NCBI GenBank assembly: GCA_963575745.1
Contig: CAUYUJ010014631.1
Location: forward strand, 1-64,000
Length of the DNA: 64,000 nucleotides
Source of the DNA: Prorocentrum cordatum
Lineage: Eukaryota > Sar > Dinophyceae > Prorocentrales > Prorocentraceae
Direction of reading: 5' to 3'
Both the position numbers and the translations under genes were made by a program. Under the pieces are notes generated by a model that did no database searches, was not told where the DNA came from, and saw nothing but the letters and a program-made list of their open reading frames with translations. Shown here piece after piece: positions 10,396-19,494 of the stretch; within the stretch, counting starts at the first letter, position 1; every line of letters begins with the position of its first letter.

Positions 10396-12966
10396 ACTCA
10401 CACCGCGCCTGAGTTGCAGAAATCTCTTGATGAAACCGCCAAGTTTGATCGATTTTCAGGTCAACGCATTCACCCTGGCAAAGTGGCGGGGTGGGCGCTC
10501 ACCGACGAGCTTCACACCGCCTTTACCCAGCTCACTCTGGCGGAACGGCCCTTACGCGTGGTCGACTCCTTCAAGCTCGTCGGGAGTTACATCAACGCCG
10601 AGGCAGCGCCGGCTCCAGCCGCGCTTAACCTCACGGCCACCGCTGACGCCCGTGTTCGCAGGGCGACTAGTCGCCTGCCGCGCATTGGCAAGCTCCCATC
10701 ACCGATGCGTATTAAGGCGCGGCACGCCCGCTCCCTTGCTGCCAGCGTCTGTACCAGGGACTCTGACATTCAAGCCCCATCAGGCCCCGTCAAAACTGCC
10801 CACAACCATGCCCTTAAGGCGGCTATCCGCCCCAAGGGAAACAGGTGGGTCGAGTTTTGGACTCTCATGGCCGTGTGCGTCCCAGGACACGCCCTGGAGA
10901 TTGACGCCATTACGCAGCGTGAAGTTTTCCTGTGTCTGCGGCGACAGGTTAACCGCGACGCTACTCTCTGCGGTCTCGTCAGGGATCTCCAACACCACGT
11001 TCAGACCCTATTTGGGGGAGGACCTGTCGGACGACTTGTCCAGACGCTGCAGCAGCTCCGTTGGACCTGGCCCACATTTGGCATCATGTACGACGACTGG
11101 GGCTGTCAGATCAGTTGGCTGAACTTACCCCAAAACGCCTTCCTTCACATGCTGCGAGCCTCACAACGCAGAGCCTTTCTGAGAAAGATCAAGCCACGGC
11201 GTCATGACCTTGGACACCTTGCCTCTGTCAGACAGGGCCTCGACCTCTTCGCCAGCACGTGGCTCGCCCGAACGAAAGGAGCAGCCAAATGCAATGCCTG
11301 GCAGCTGGCGCTCCTCCTGAACTACTTGTCGGGCGGGGGCCACACCCAACAGCGACGATCCCGATCAAACACGTCTGCTGACCCCAGCCCCATCTGCCGA
11401 TACTGCGACGAGGAAGAGGAAACTCAGGAGCACACTGTCCGCGACTGCAAGTGCTGGGCCCGAGAAAGATTCCCTCTCACCACCCTCATCAGTGACGAGC
11501 AGTGGGCCCGTCTCCCGCCGCACACAAGACACTGCGGGCTCTTCGATGAAGACCCAGCCCTCCTCGACCTGCAGGCCGACCTCGCGAGGGACCCGCTACC
11601 TCAGCCCATACCGCGGCCCCCACCTGAGGGAGATCCTGCGGCTTCAGCCCAGGACTCCTACACCACCTACCTTGACCACGACACTGGTTGGACATGGGTC
11701 TACGCTGCCACGGACGGTGCATGCACCAACCAAGCCATCCCATTGCTAGCACGAGCGGGCTACGGCGTCTACTACGGCATCGACCACCGCATGAACTACA
11801 GTGCACGCGTTCACGGCATTACGCAGAACGCACAGCTTGCGGAGACCCTCGTCATTGTCCACCTCACGGCATGTGCTGAACGGCCCGTACACGTTTTCGT
11901 GGACAACCAGGCGGTGGTCGATGGGTTCCAAAGTATCATCGACGGACACTCACCACCGCAGGGCACGCACGTGGAGCTCTGGGAAAAGATCCACCGATGC
12001 GTCATGGCCAAGCCCAACATGTTCCGCGTCGAGAAAATCGCAAGCCACCTGGGAGACATGGGCATCGACCTCGGGCTCATCGGGCCCATCGCGGAGGAGT
12101 TCAATCGTCAGGCTGACGCCCTCGCCACAACGGCGGCACGTACTCATAACCTTCCAGACGACATTGTCGAAGCTGCCAAAACACGACATCGCCAAGCGAC
12201 CGTGCTTCATGGAGTCGCTGTCGCCATCTACGAGCGTAGACACCGTACACTCCCCCTCCCACACCGCAGGGCTGGGTTCACAGCTGCGGAACTCAACAAA
12301 ATGGAACCAAATCCCCTGCTGTCTGACCAGGCACCACCCGCGGCTGGACCAGACATCCCCCAGAACCCGGACGAGCTCTGGGCCGAGGCCCAACGGGCGA
12401 TATTCGACGAACAGGAGGACGACCCGTTCGGCTTTGGTGGGGGCCTTGACTTCCTGGGCGACGGGCCAGCCAGCGCCAACCCTGCCCCGTCGGGCACCCG
12501 CACGGCGCCCTCGACTCCGCCATTGAGAGCGGCAGCGCACCCACATGACAACGCCGCTCACTTTCAAGACGCTGACGAACAGGAGGATGACCTGTTCAGC
12601 TTCGGTGGGGGATCGGACGCTTTGGACGACGGACCAGCCAGCGAAAACCCTGCCCCGTCGGGCAACCTCTCGATCCCTACTGCGACTCCGTCCCCGAGAG
12701 CGACATCGCCCACATACGATGATATCGGCCACCGCCAAGACGCCGACCACGACCTGGGTGACCCCCGCGGACTGAGTGGCATAAGAGGACGCACCGCCGA
12801 TACCCCACGCTGCCGACCATGCCGCCCTACCGAGACGCCAACCTTCTACGCGACCGACCTCAGAGCCCTTGCACGGCATCATGATTGGTCCCACCGCGCA
12901 AACCACTCCGCCCCCCCACCGGCGGCAGCCCGCGGGGGCGGCTTCAGCCCCCCCGCAGGGCACTAA
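10390..12966 (+). CDS. Retrotransposon pol C part: RT thumb, CCHC finger, RNase H
   Basis: Continues the RT in the -1 frame, from TAPELQKSLDETAKF just after the active site. A CX2CX8HX4C finger (CRYC...H...C) sits at about 11395-11450, as seen C-terminal to RT in several LINE clades. An RNase H domain follows at about 11697-12150, with ATDGA (first Asp), LAETL (Glu), FVDNQA (second Asp) and RQADALA (last Asp), so all four metal-binding acids are present. After it comes a linker with two near-copies of an acidic Phe/Gly-rich peptide (EQEDDPFGFGGG and EQEDDLFSFGGG). The ORF ends inside a hairpin cassette. The catalytic residues look intact, but the frameshift upstream would stop a full-length product. 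Confidence 0.85.
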   Translation, partial: LTTHTAPELQKSLDETAKFDRFSGQRIHPGKVAGWALTDELHTAFTQLTLAERPLRVVDSFKLVGSYINAEAAPAPAALNLTATADARVRRATSRLPRIGKLPSPMRIKARHARSLAASVCTRDSDIQAPSGPVKTAHNHALKAAIRPKGNRWVEFWTLMAVCVPGHALEIDAITQREVFLCLRRQVNRDATLCGLVRDLQHHVQTLFGGGPVGRLVQTLQQLRWTWPTFGIMYDDWGCQISWLNLPQNAFLHMLRASQRRAFLRKIKPRRHDLGHLASVRQGLDLFASTWLARTKGAAKCNAWQLALLLNYLSGGGHTQQRRSRSNTSADPSPICRYCDEEEETQEHTVRDCKCWARERFPLTTLISDEQWARLPPHTRHCGLFDEDPALLDLQADLARDPLPQPIPRPPPEGDPAASAQDSYTTYLDHDTGWTWVYAATDGACTNQAIPLLARAGYGVYYGIDHRMNYSARVHGITQNAQLAETLVIVHLTACAERPVHVFVDNQAVVDGFQSIIDGHSPPQGTHVELWEKIHRCVMAKPNMFRVEKIASHLGDMGIDLGLIGPIAEEFNRQADALATTAARTHNLPDDIVEAAKTRHRQATVLHGVAVAIYERRHRTLPLPHRRAGFTAAELNKMEPNPLLSDQAPPAAGPDIPQNPDELWAEAQRAIFDEQEDDPFGFGGGLDFLGDGPASANPAPSGTRTAPSTPPLRAAAHPHDNAAHFQDADEQEDDLFSFGGGSDALDDGPASENPAPSGNLSIPTATPSPRATSPTYDDIGHRQDADHDLGDPRGLSGIRGRTADTPRCRPCRPTETPTFYATDLRALARHHDWSHRANHSAPPPAAARGGGFSPPAGH
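11634..11654 (+). repeat. Hairpin cassette 9
   Basis: TCCTG, bulged C, GGCT, loop TC, AGCC, CAGGA; perfect pairing. It lies just before the RNase H domain. Confidence 0.8.
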
Positions 12967-13462
12967 GCCAGACAGGCCCTCGTGCCCCGTCCACGCTTCC
13001 ATCGTTGCTGAGCGAGAGGAAGCGGCTCTCCCGACCTCTCGGGGCGTGGCCCTAGCGGCTCCAGCCCTGGGGTCGCGTGTGCCCCTCCAGTCACCCTTCA
13101 AGGGTGACGGACGACAGCGTACAGGGTGCCGCACTACGCTAGTCCACCATTTGGACAGGCGTACCGAGGACCTCGCCTCTGTCTCGAGGCTCTCGGCCGC
13201 TGGCACTGAGCAGCCACCCCTCACCGACCGCGAAACCGAGCTGTCCCAGGCTATGGCTGCTCTCCAGCAGAGGTGCGTTGCTCTCGCCGCGGACCTCGCC
13301 GCCGCCCAAGCTCGCCAAGGCCCTCTACTCCAGCGCCTTCACAGCGCTGGGCGAGCCTTTGCCGAGCTGCTCACGGCCTCGCCCGATGGTGCCGTGCCGT
13401 CACTCACCATCCAAGCTATGCTGTCATCGTTCCGCGGCGCTCCACCTGGTGCCCCGCGCTAA
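12869..13462 (+). CDS. Small downstream ORF with coiled-coil C terminus
   Basis: Overlaps the end of the RNase H ORF in the +1 frame and is 197 codons long; the start is uncertain. The first ~110 residues are Pro/Ala/Arg-rich. From about residue 120 the protein becomes a regular Leu/Ala/Gln-rich helix typical of a coiled coil and ends shortly after. A similar Q/A/E-rich helix opens ORF-A at the left edge. Function unknown. It may be the true C terminus of the element's last protein reached by another frameshift, or the start of a 3' cassette. The sequence to 13640 holds no other feature I can support. Confidence 0.4.
   Translation: MHGIMIGPTAQTTPPPHRRQPAGAASAPPQGTKPDRPSCPVHASIVAEREEAALPTSRGVALAAPALGSRVPLQSPFKGDGRQRTGCRTTLVHHLDRRTEDLASVSRLSAAGTEQPPLTDRETELSQAMAALQQRCVALAADLAAAQARQGPLLQRLHSAGRAFAELLTASPDGAVPSLTIQAMLSSFRGAPPGAPR
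12932..12956 (+). repeat. Hairpin cassette 10 at the pol stop
   Basis: GCGGGGG, bulged C, GGCT, loop TC, AGCC, CCCCCGC; eleven perfect pairs. The pol stop codon is about 10 bases downstream. Confidence 0.8.
13048..13074 (+). repeat. Hairpin cassette 11, CC loop
   Basis: GGCCCTAG, bulged C, GGCT, loop CC, AGCC, CTGGGGTC; two wobble pairs in the outer stem. Confidence 0.7.
13090..13108 (+). repeat. Perfect hairpin, possible variant of the cassette family
   Basis: GTCACCCT and AGGGTGAC pair perfectly around a TCA loop. It lacks the bulged C, so its relation to cassettes 1-11 is uncertain. Confidence 0.5.
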
Positions 13463-13836
13463 TCTCCTCCTTTCTGCCTGCCCGTGTGTACGCGTGGCTC
13501 CGCGTCCACGGTGTCAGGGCGTGGGGGCGGGGGGTGCCCCGTCACTGCGCGCCGCTTAGCGGCCAAGCGCCCAACAGGCGGTCCGCCAAGCCGCCTAGCC
13601 ACGTGCCAGCACGTCGCCTTTCTTGTTGGGGCCTTTTTCCTCACGCGGTCTGACAGGTGAGATCATCATCGTCTGTCCGCCGTCTGTAGCGTCTGTCGCA
13701 CTGCGCCGGGGGAGGGGTTTTTTGTTGCCCGCCCTCGTATCTAAAGGCTGCACCGCCGCAAATAGTGCATGCGAGTTGTCGCACCGCAGTGCGCCTCGCG
13801 GACGGACCCTGGTCCGCCTACTTGTCCGATCTCTCT
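13463..13836. other. Element 3' region without recognised gene
   Basis: GC-rich sequence between the last retroelement ORF and the CT tract. I see no coding signal beyond it and no poly-A tail marking the element end. Confidence 0.5.
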
Positions 13837-14160
<324 letters not shown>

Positions 14161-14380
14161 GTTTCCCCCACCCCCCCCCCCGTCCTCCTACCCCGCCGCG
14201 CCACACCCACCACCACCACCACCGCACACACACACCACACACATTACACGCACCACAAAGCATAACGCCAAACCCACACACAAAGACACACAACACATTC
14301 CCACACCCACACACACCACCCCCCACCCACCCCACCCCACCCCAACCCCACCCCCCACCACCACACACCCTTGGCGCCCT
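14161..14380. repeat. C/A-rich low-complexity tract
   Basis: Runs of C, CAC and CACA repeats continuing from the CT microsatellite; no gene. Confidence 0.9.
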
Positions 14381-14888
14381 GAACTTGTTTATCGCGGGGT
14401 TTGAATATCCTGGGGGAACTGAGCACGCGCGCTACCCTGCGCGAGCAAATGGAAATTTTGATTTTCAGCGAGCGCTCGCACCTTCAATCTAGTAAGTTTT
14501 GAACTTTGGATGTTTGCTTCTTCCTCTTCCTCTGCTTCTCCTGCTCTTCCTCCTTCTCATCCTTCTGCTCTTTCTTTCTCCTTTCTTTATTTCTCTATTT
14601 CTACTTCTTTTTCTCCTTGCCCCCCTGCCCCCCTGAACTTGCCCATCGCGGGGGTTGATTGCCGCGGGGGGACTAAGCGCATGAGCTACCCTACACGAGC
14701 AGATGAGCAATTTAATTTTCATTCAGCGTTTACAAATTAAAGCTAATAATTTTTGAACTTTGATTTTTTGCTATCTCCTTCTCCGCTCCTCCTCTTCCTG
14801 TTTCTCCTGCTCCTCCTCCTCTTCCCCTTCCTCCTCTACCTCCTCTTCTCGTTCTATCTTTCCATATATCTTTATTCTCCCCCCCCCC

Positions 14889-14932
<44 letters not shown>

Positions 14933-15770
14933 TGAACTCGTTTATCGCTGCGGTTGATTATCCGGGGAAAACGAGGCACATGGGGAATCTCTGAAGAAAC
15001 CGATAGAAATCTCCATAGAAACCGATAGGAATCTCCGGGGACTTATAAGAATTATAGGAAAGTGCACAAAACAATTGTAGGACACCATGTGCATCTTTTT
15101 GTATTTTTTGAAATGTAGAAGGGGACCTCGGAGGCGCGCCGCTGCGCGCGCGGCGGCGCCCCGCCGAGCTTCACTTCTATATTATTCACCATTAATCAAT
15201 CTACAAAAAAAATCGAAAACATTAATTCACCATTTAACCATTAACCATTATCTACCATTAATAAATTAACCATTTATTCATCATTATTCCCAAAACGAAA
15301 TCGAAAATTCCTGGTGCCCTTTAAGGAGGCCGAAGGAACGCGTCGGCTTCTTGTATTTTCATAATGCAGAACTGAAGCTAGGAAGCGCGCGCGCGGCAAC
15401 CGGCCACCGCGCGCGCGCGCGGGTGGCCCGGCCACCGAGCGCGCGCTCTTTCTAGCTTCAGTTCTGCATGATAGAATAGTAAATAGCCGACGCGTTGCTT
15501 CAGCCTCATTGAAGGCACCCAGAAATTTTCGATTTCGATTTTGGAATTCAATGTAGATTTACAAATGGTGAATAATATAGGAGCGAAGCTCAGAGGCGCA
15601 CGCGCGCGCGCGCACCTCCGAGCTTCAGCTCTGCATAATAAAATATAAAAGCAGACGCTTTCCTGGGGGAACTAAGCGCATGAGCTATGCACGAGCAGAT
15701 GAAAATCTTAATTTCCATTGCGCGCTTACAAATGAAATCTAGTAAGTTTTGAAGTTTGGATTTTCGCTTC
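14381..15770. repeat. Four-unit repeat family with pyrimidine spacers
   Basis: A unit of about 110-140 bases recurs at 14381-14520, 14635-14778, 14934-14990 (5' part only) and 15661-15770 (3' part only). Shared blocks are GAACTTGTTTATCGCGG at the start, GGGGGAACTAAGCGCATGAGC in the middle (split here for reading), and AGTAAGTTTTGAACTTTGGA at the end. Each unit is followed by a TTC/TCC-rich tract and then a C run. Units 3 and 4 are complementary halves separated by the foldback element, so they probably were one unit before it inserted. Confidence 0.75.
15090..15665. mobile_element. Foldback (long inverted-repeat) element
   Basis: Two imperfect arms of about 240-310 bases mirror each other around 15416. 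Exact pairs include 15365-15381 with 15452-15468 and 15337-15348 with 15485-15496. Outer blocks such as TATTATTCACCATT (left) and AATGGTGAATAATA (right) also match. Each arm holds two nested copies of a module with a TGCAGA...GAAGCT block next to a CG-alternating run, so the arms have internal palindromes. No ORF, so it would be non-autonomous. The left arm has ~75 extra bases made of ATTAACC-like repeats. Confidence 0.8.
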
Positions 15771-15819
15771 TTCCTTCTCCGCTCCTCTCTCCTCCTCCTG
15801 CCTCCCCCCTGCTCTTCTT

Positions 15820-15885
15820 CTTGTTCTTTTTATATATATATATGCATGTTCTTTGGATGTTGTTTGATTTATATATATATATATA

Positions 15886-15916
<31 letters not shown>

Positions 15917-15922
15917 ATTATT

Positions 15923-15990
<68 letters not shown>

Positions 15991-16180
15991 TGGTCTCTCT
16001 CTCCTCTCTACTCTCTCTCCTCGTCTTCTCTCTCTCTCTCTCTCTCTCCCTTAAATATCTATTCGAGACCTTGCTGTTGCCTATGTATCTATATATATAT
16101 ATATATATACCTATATAACCACCACCCTACCCCCCCCCCCCCCCCCCCTCCTCGGCCCCCCGAAGAGGGGGGGGCGAGAG
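15820..16180. repeat. TA, CT and poly-C microsatellites
   Basis: Short (TA)n blocks at about 15830, 15870 and 16090 surround a long (CT)n tract at 15885-16050; poly-C and G runs follow at 16128-16195. No gene. Confidence 0.95.
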
Positions 16181-16221
16181 AAGGGGGGGGGGGGAAGAGG
16201 GCAAGGGGGAGGGGGCCAAAG

Positions 16222-17213
16222 ATGAGGTGGAGGATGAGTCGCGGCGAGGCCGACCGAGCAGAACGAGCTGAAGTCGTGACGGGCGAGGGGCCCCGGAGCT
16301 ACCCCATCGAGGCCGGCAGAGGCATCGAGCCGAGACTGGCCAGGGAGAGGCTCGAGGGCGTTGCGAGCTGGCCCGAGAACGCGCCCCCAGTGCCCGACTG
16401 GGGCCCGCTAGACGGCGAGCGCTTCGCAGTCGAGGACTTGCCGAGGGGCTGCGCGGACGACGAGAACCCCTGCCTCCTCGAGCTTGCAGAGCTAGACCTC
16501 GGGCTCGCAGACGAGCAGCGAGAGATGCTCAAGCCGCCAGAGGAGCGCATCAAGAATATCCAGTTCCCGCGCGCCCTGGGAGGCCGAGTCAGGCTTCGCA
16601 AGGGAAACGAGCGCAAGAACAAGTGGGCGAGCAAGTTCCGAGGCAAGTGCGCGGGCAAGCTGGCGGCCAAGTGGAACAAGGCGAATCGCGAGCAGAAGGG
16701 CCGAGACGCACTCGAGGGCAAGAGCCGAGGCATCGCCAAAGCGAAGCTGACAGGGCGAGCCCCCAAGCCGAATACCTCCTTCTCAGAAGGGCTCAAGCAG
16801 AAACTGAAAGCGAAGCGAAACAAGACGGCAACAGACAATAATAATCAGAACGGGTGCCTCGAGCCTTGCAAGGGCTCGCCCTGGCACGGCAAGATCGCGC
16901 GGGTCGACGAGGAGTGCTTTCACGAGGGCCGGCGCGGCAGAGTTCAAGACGTCTGGCGCGTCAAGGACTGCGAGGGCGAGTGCCAGCTCCGGGTGCTCGA
17001 GGTCGAGGCGGCGGCGATCGTCCAGATCCGTTCCAGCCAGGCTCGATGGGCAATGGGGCAAGGCCGGAAGCCGAACAGAAGGGCCAGCGGAAGCGGAGCG
17101 GAAGTTGACGCGGAAGCCGAGCGGGAGCTCGCGCGGAGGCCGAGCGGAAGGGCAGCGGAAGCCGAGCGGGAGGTCGCCCCTAGTGACCCATCGGCCCTCG
17201 AGCCTGGGAGGTC
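16222..17213 (+). CDS. N-terminal part of a Ulp1-like protease gene, basic region
   Basis: Begins at the ATG at 16222, just after the poly-C/G block. The frame is open to 17373, but the protease frame takes over (-1 register) by about 17214. The predicted part has an acidic Glu/Asp/Leu-rich stretch (residues ~50-115), then a strongly basic Lys/Arg/Ala stretch (residues ~125-205), then a compact Cys-containing stretch around residues 212-275. I do not recognise a family for it. With the next entry it most likely forms one intronless gene broken by a one-base deletion. The intronless state next to a DinoSL-tagged retrocopy suggests retroposition, but no leader relict was seen here. Confidence 0.5.
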
Positions 17214-18248
17214 GTGGTCGAGCAGGAGTGGGCGCCCGCCAAGCCCCTCAAGATATATTGGCGAGTGTGCAGGATGTTCAAGCGAACCGAGCTCGCCGAG
17301 CACCTGGCGACCACGAATTGCGAATTCGTCGAGAAGAACCGCACTTTCGAGCTCGGCACAGTGCGAGCCCTGATAGGCGAGATCGAGGAGCGAGTGGGCG
17401 TTCCCGAGGATGTCCTGCTGATCGAGCCGACAATCGCTGTCGCCTGGGCTCGAGGAGACCAAGGTGACGACGAGCCCACGACCGAGGCCCAGAGCGAGCA
17501 GAAGGCTTGGCTCGAGAAAGTCGAGAACGCCAAGCACATCCTCATTTGCGTCCACAGCGAGAACCCAGCGCACTACACCTACCTCAAGGTGACCAATGAG
17601 CACGCCAACAGGGCCATCGAGTACCGAGACGCCCTCAAGGTACCGTCCGAGTCCGCCAAGCAGGCGGCCACGAGGATTCTCCACAAGCTCCTCGGCCCTG
17701 AGGTCGAGTGCCCCGCTCCGAGCAACACGAGGTTCCAACTTGACGGGTGGTCTTGCGGCCTGTGGGTGGCGAGGTGGTTCGAGCGCGCCCTGCGCGAGAC
17801 CCGCGGCGAGGGCCGCCTGCCTCCGAGCACCATCCAGGACATCTACGCGCGAGGCAACGAGTGGATCCAGAAGCTGCTAGATGCGAGCGACAACGCTGCC
17901 GCCCAGGCCAAGGCAAAGGGCAAGGCCAAGCCCAAGGGCAAGGCCAAGAGCAAGGCCAAGGACCCGCTGGAGGCCGAGCCCAAGCGCGCCACCCTCGAGG
18001 CAGCCCTGCAAGCGGCCAAGGATTGCAAGAAATGCGAGATGCTCAAGGACGGGTCCAGAGGACGCAGGGCGTGCATGGGCGAGCAGTTCGAGGCGGTGCG
18101 CAAGAAGGGTTCCCTTGCGAGGGCAGCCGAGGAGTTCGAGAGCAAGGTAATGAACATTTGGCTGCGAGCAGTCTCAGCTGTTCTGAGCTTCTGCGCGAGA
18201 CCCCAGCAAACAAACAATGCGATTCCGAGGATGTCTCAAGCGAAATAA
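17214..18248 (+). CDS. Ulp1/C48-like cysteine protease domain, basic tail
   Basis: 344 codons. The pattern of the Ulp1/SENP (C48) family is visible in order: His120 in AHYTYLKV, Asp139 in IEYRDALK, Gln175 (RFQLDGWSCG) and the nucleophile Cys181. In this family the Cys/His/Asp triad cleaves SUMO- or ubiquitin-like modifiers or related isopeptide bonds; the actual substrate cannot be told. The tail has a Lys/Ala/Gly repeat (residues ~225-245) and a small Cys cluster (CKKC plus C) near residues 272-290. The stop at 18246-18248 lies in the first satellite unit, so the natural C terminus may have been replaced. All triad residues are present, but the upstream frameshift makes this likely a pseudogene unless it starts internally. 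Confidence 0.65.
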   Translation: MVEQEWAPAKPLKIYWRVCRMFKRTELAEHLATTNCEFVEKNRTFELGTVRALIGEIEERVGVPEDVLLIEPTIAVAWARGDQGDDEPTTEAQSEQKAWLEKVENAKHILICVHSENPAHYTYLKVTNEHANRAIEYRDALKVPSESAKQAATRILHKLLGPEVECPAPSNTRFQLDGWSCGLWVARWFERALRETRGEGRLPPSTIQDIYARGNEWIQKLLDASDNAAAQAKAKGKAKPKGKAKSKAKDPLEAEPKRATLEAALQAAKDCKKCEMLKDGSRGRRACMGEQFEAVRKKGSLARAAEEFESKVMNIWLRAVSAVLSFCARPQQTNNAIPRMSQAK

Positions 18249-18543
18249 GCAATTGTTCGAGGATACCTCAAGCGAGACAAACACTTATTTGAAGGATGTC
18301 TCAAGTGAAAAAAGCCATTAGTTGACGATGTCTCAGGCGAAACCAACAATTATTTCGAGGAGGTCTCAAGCGAAACAGACAATCATTTCGAGGATGTCTC
18401 AAGCGAAACCAGCAATTCGTTGAGGATGTCGCAAGCTATTGCGAGGGTGTCTCAAGCGAAACGAAAGATTTGTCGAGGACGCCTCAAGCGAGACAAGGAA
18501 TTATTTCTTTGAGGGCGTCTCAAGCGAAACAAGCAAGACTGAT
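18226..18543. repeat. ~32-bp satellite, left block
   Basis: About ten degenerate units built on GAGGATGTCTCAAGCGAAAC followed by a variable AAGCAATTATTTC-like part. Period is 31-35 bases. Confidence 0.9.
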
Positions 18544-18544
18544 C

Positions 18545-18568
18545 TCCGTAGTCATTTGGTGGCTCAAG
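18545..18568 (+). other. Relict dinoflagellate spliced leader (DinoSL)
   Basis: The 24 bases read TCCGTAG, T, CATTT, GG, TGGCTCAAG. Against the 22-nt DinoSL this is 21 of 22 bases with one C-to-T change and a GG insertion. A spliced leader in genomic DNA upstream of an ORF is the known mark of a trans-spliced mRNA that was reverse-transcribed and reinserted. Confidence 0.85.
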
Positions 18569-18645
18569 ATTCCGAGCCCCCCAAGAGTTCCATAAACCAA
18601 GACCCAAGCCGACGCGACAGAGCGCCGAGGCTCCGAGTATCGAGG

Positions 18646-19044
18646 ATGTCTTTGCCGAGCTTCTTCGACGCGGATGAGATGCCCGAGATGAGCACGCAGC
18701 TACCGCTCGAGGCGCCCAAGGAGAGCGAGAAGCGCGAACACCCCAAGAAGGGGGAGAAACCGCTCCAGGACCCCCAGGGGAGCGGGAACGAGAAACCGCT
18801 CGAGGACGTCAAGAGCCAGAAGCGCACCAGGGAACTGGGGGAGATCCCGAGCAGCAGCGACAACGAGGAGAAGCGAGCCTACCAGAAAGCCAAGCGCCGC
18901 CAGTCCGCGCCGCAGCCAGAGGACGAGGAGCCCGAGGACGGCGAGCCCGAGGGCGACAGCGGCAAGCGCCCGAAGCTTGAGCCCGAGCCTGTCGTAGAGG
19001 CGCTCTCCGAGCGGCTCCAGCGCAAGTGGGCGCTCGAGGGTTAA
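18646..19044 (+). CDS. DinoSL-tagged retrocopy, acidic/charged 132-aa protein
   Basis: The first ATG downstream of the leader relict, with a ~77-base leader between them, opens a 132-codon frame ending at 19044. The product is highly charged and low in complexity: Glu/Pro/Lys repeats, a KRPKLEPEP-like basic patch near the end and no hydrophobic core. The family is not recognised; it may be a fragment of a disordered nuclear protein. The copy sits inside the ~32-bp satellite, which resumes at about 19060. Its start context CGAGGATGTCT is identical to the satellite core, so the ATG could itself come from satellite sequence. Whether it is expressed is unknown. Confidence 0.5.
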   Translation: MSLPSFFDADEMPEMSTQLPLEAPKESEKREHPKKGEKPLQDPQGSGNEKPLEDVKSQKRTRELGEIPSSSDNEEKRAYQKAKRRQSAPQPEDEEPEDGEPEGDSGKRPKLEPEPVVEALSERLQRKWALEG

Positions 19045-19059
19045 GGTTTTTCGAGCGTG

Positions 19060-19345
19060 TCCTGGAGGATGTTTCCAGCGAGATCAGCAAAGGTTGAAAC
19101 GAGAGATTTGTCGAGGATGCCCCAAGCGAAAGAAGCAATGATTCAAGGATGTCTCAAGCGAAACGAGAGATTTGTCGAGATTGCCTCAAGCGAAACAAGC
19201 AATGATTTCAAGGGTGTCTCAGGCGAAATAAGCAATACTTTGAAGATGTCTCAAGCGAAACGGACAAATATTTCGAGGATGTCTCAAGCGGAACAAGCAA
19301 TTCGTTGAGGATGTCTCAACCGAGACAACTCATTGTTGAGGATGT
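19060..19345. repeat. ~32-bp satellite, right block
   Basis: Eight or nine further units of the same satellite as at 18226-18543, ending in degraded copies near 19345. Confidence 0.9.
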
Positions 19346-19494
19346 ATCATACAGGACCAAAGACCAAGGATCCTCCAGATATCTTTGGCTTTTTCCTCTT
19401 GACATCTCTTCATGCTGGCTCTGGCGGGCAATTTGTATATTCGCCCCGAAAACCCCGAACTTTACTATCCCTGGGGGTTTATTCTCGTGGGTAT

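Larger units (their letters stand above)
1..13640 (+). mobile_element. Large non-LTR (LINE-like) retrotransposon, 5' end outside window
   Basis: Five long plus-strand ORFs overlap or follow closely from position 20 to 12966, and a sixth runs to 13462. The later ones carry an apurinic-type endonuclease, a reverse transcriptase, a CCHC finger and an RNase H, which is the order of a LINE. The ORFs upstream of the endonuclease would be very large ORF1-type proteins; whether 1-4600 is really part of the same unit is inferred from shared hairpin motifs and frame continuity. No LTRs, poly-A tail or target duplication could be located. The 3' boundary is set roughly where recognisable coding stops, before the CT microsatellite. 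Confidence 0.75.

Noticed and set aside
10370-10400. Programmed -1 frameshift site in pol
   Set aside because: No X XXY YYZ heptamer near the junction; a deletion or assembly error is simpler.
14635-14720. tRNA-derived SINE on the minus strand, from TAGCTCATGCGC
   Set aside because: Only a weak A-box-like stretch; no B box at the right distance and no consistent tail among units.
18226-19345. CRISPR array suggested by ~32-bp repeats
   Set aside because: Units are contiguous and degenerate, without unique spacers, in a eukaryotic context.
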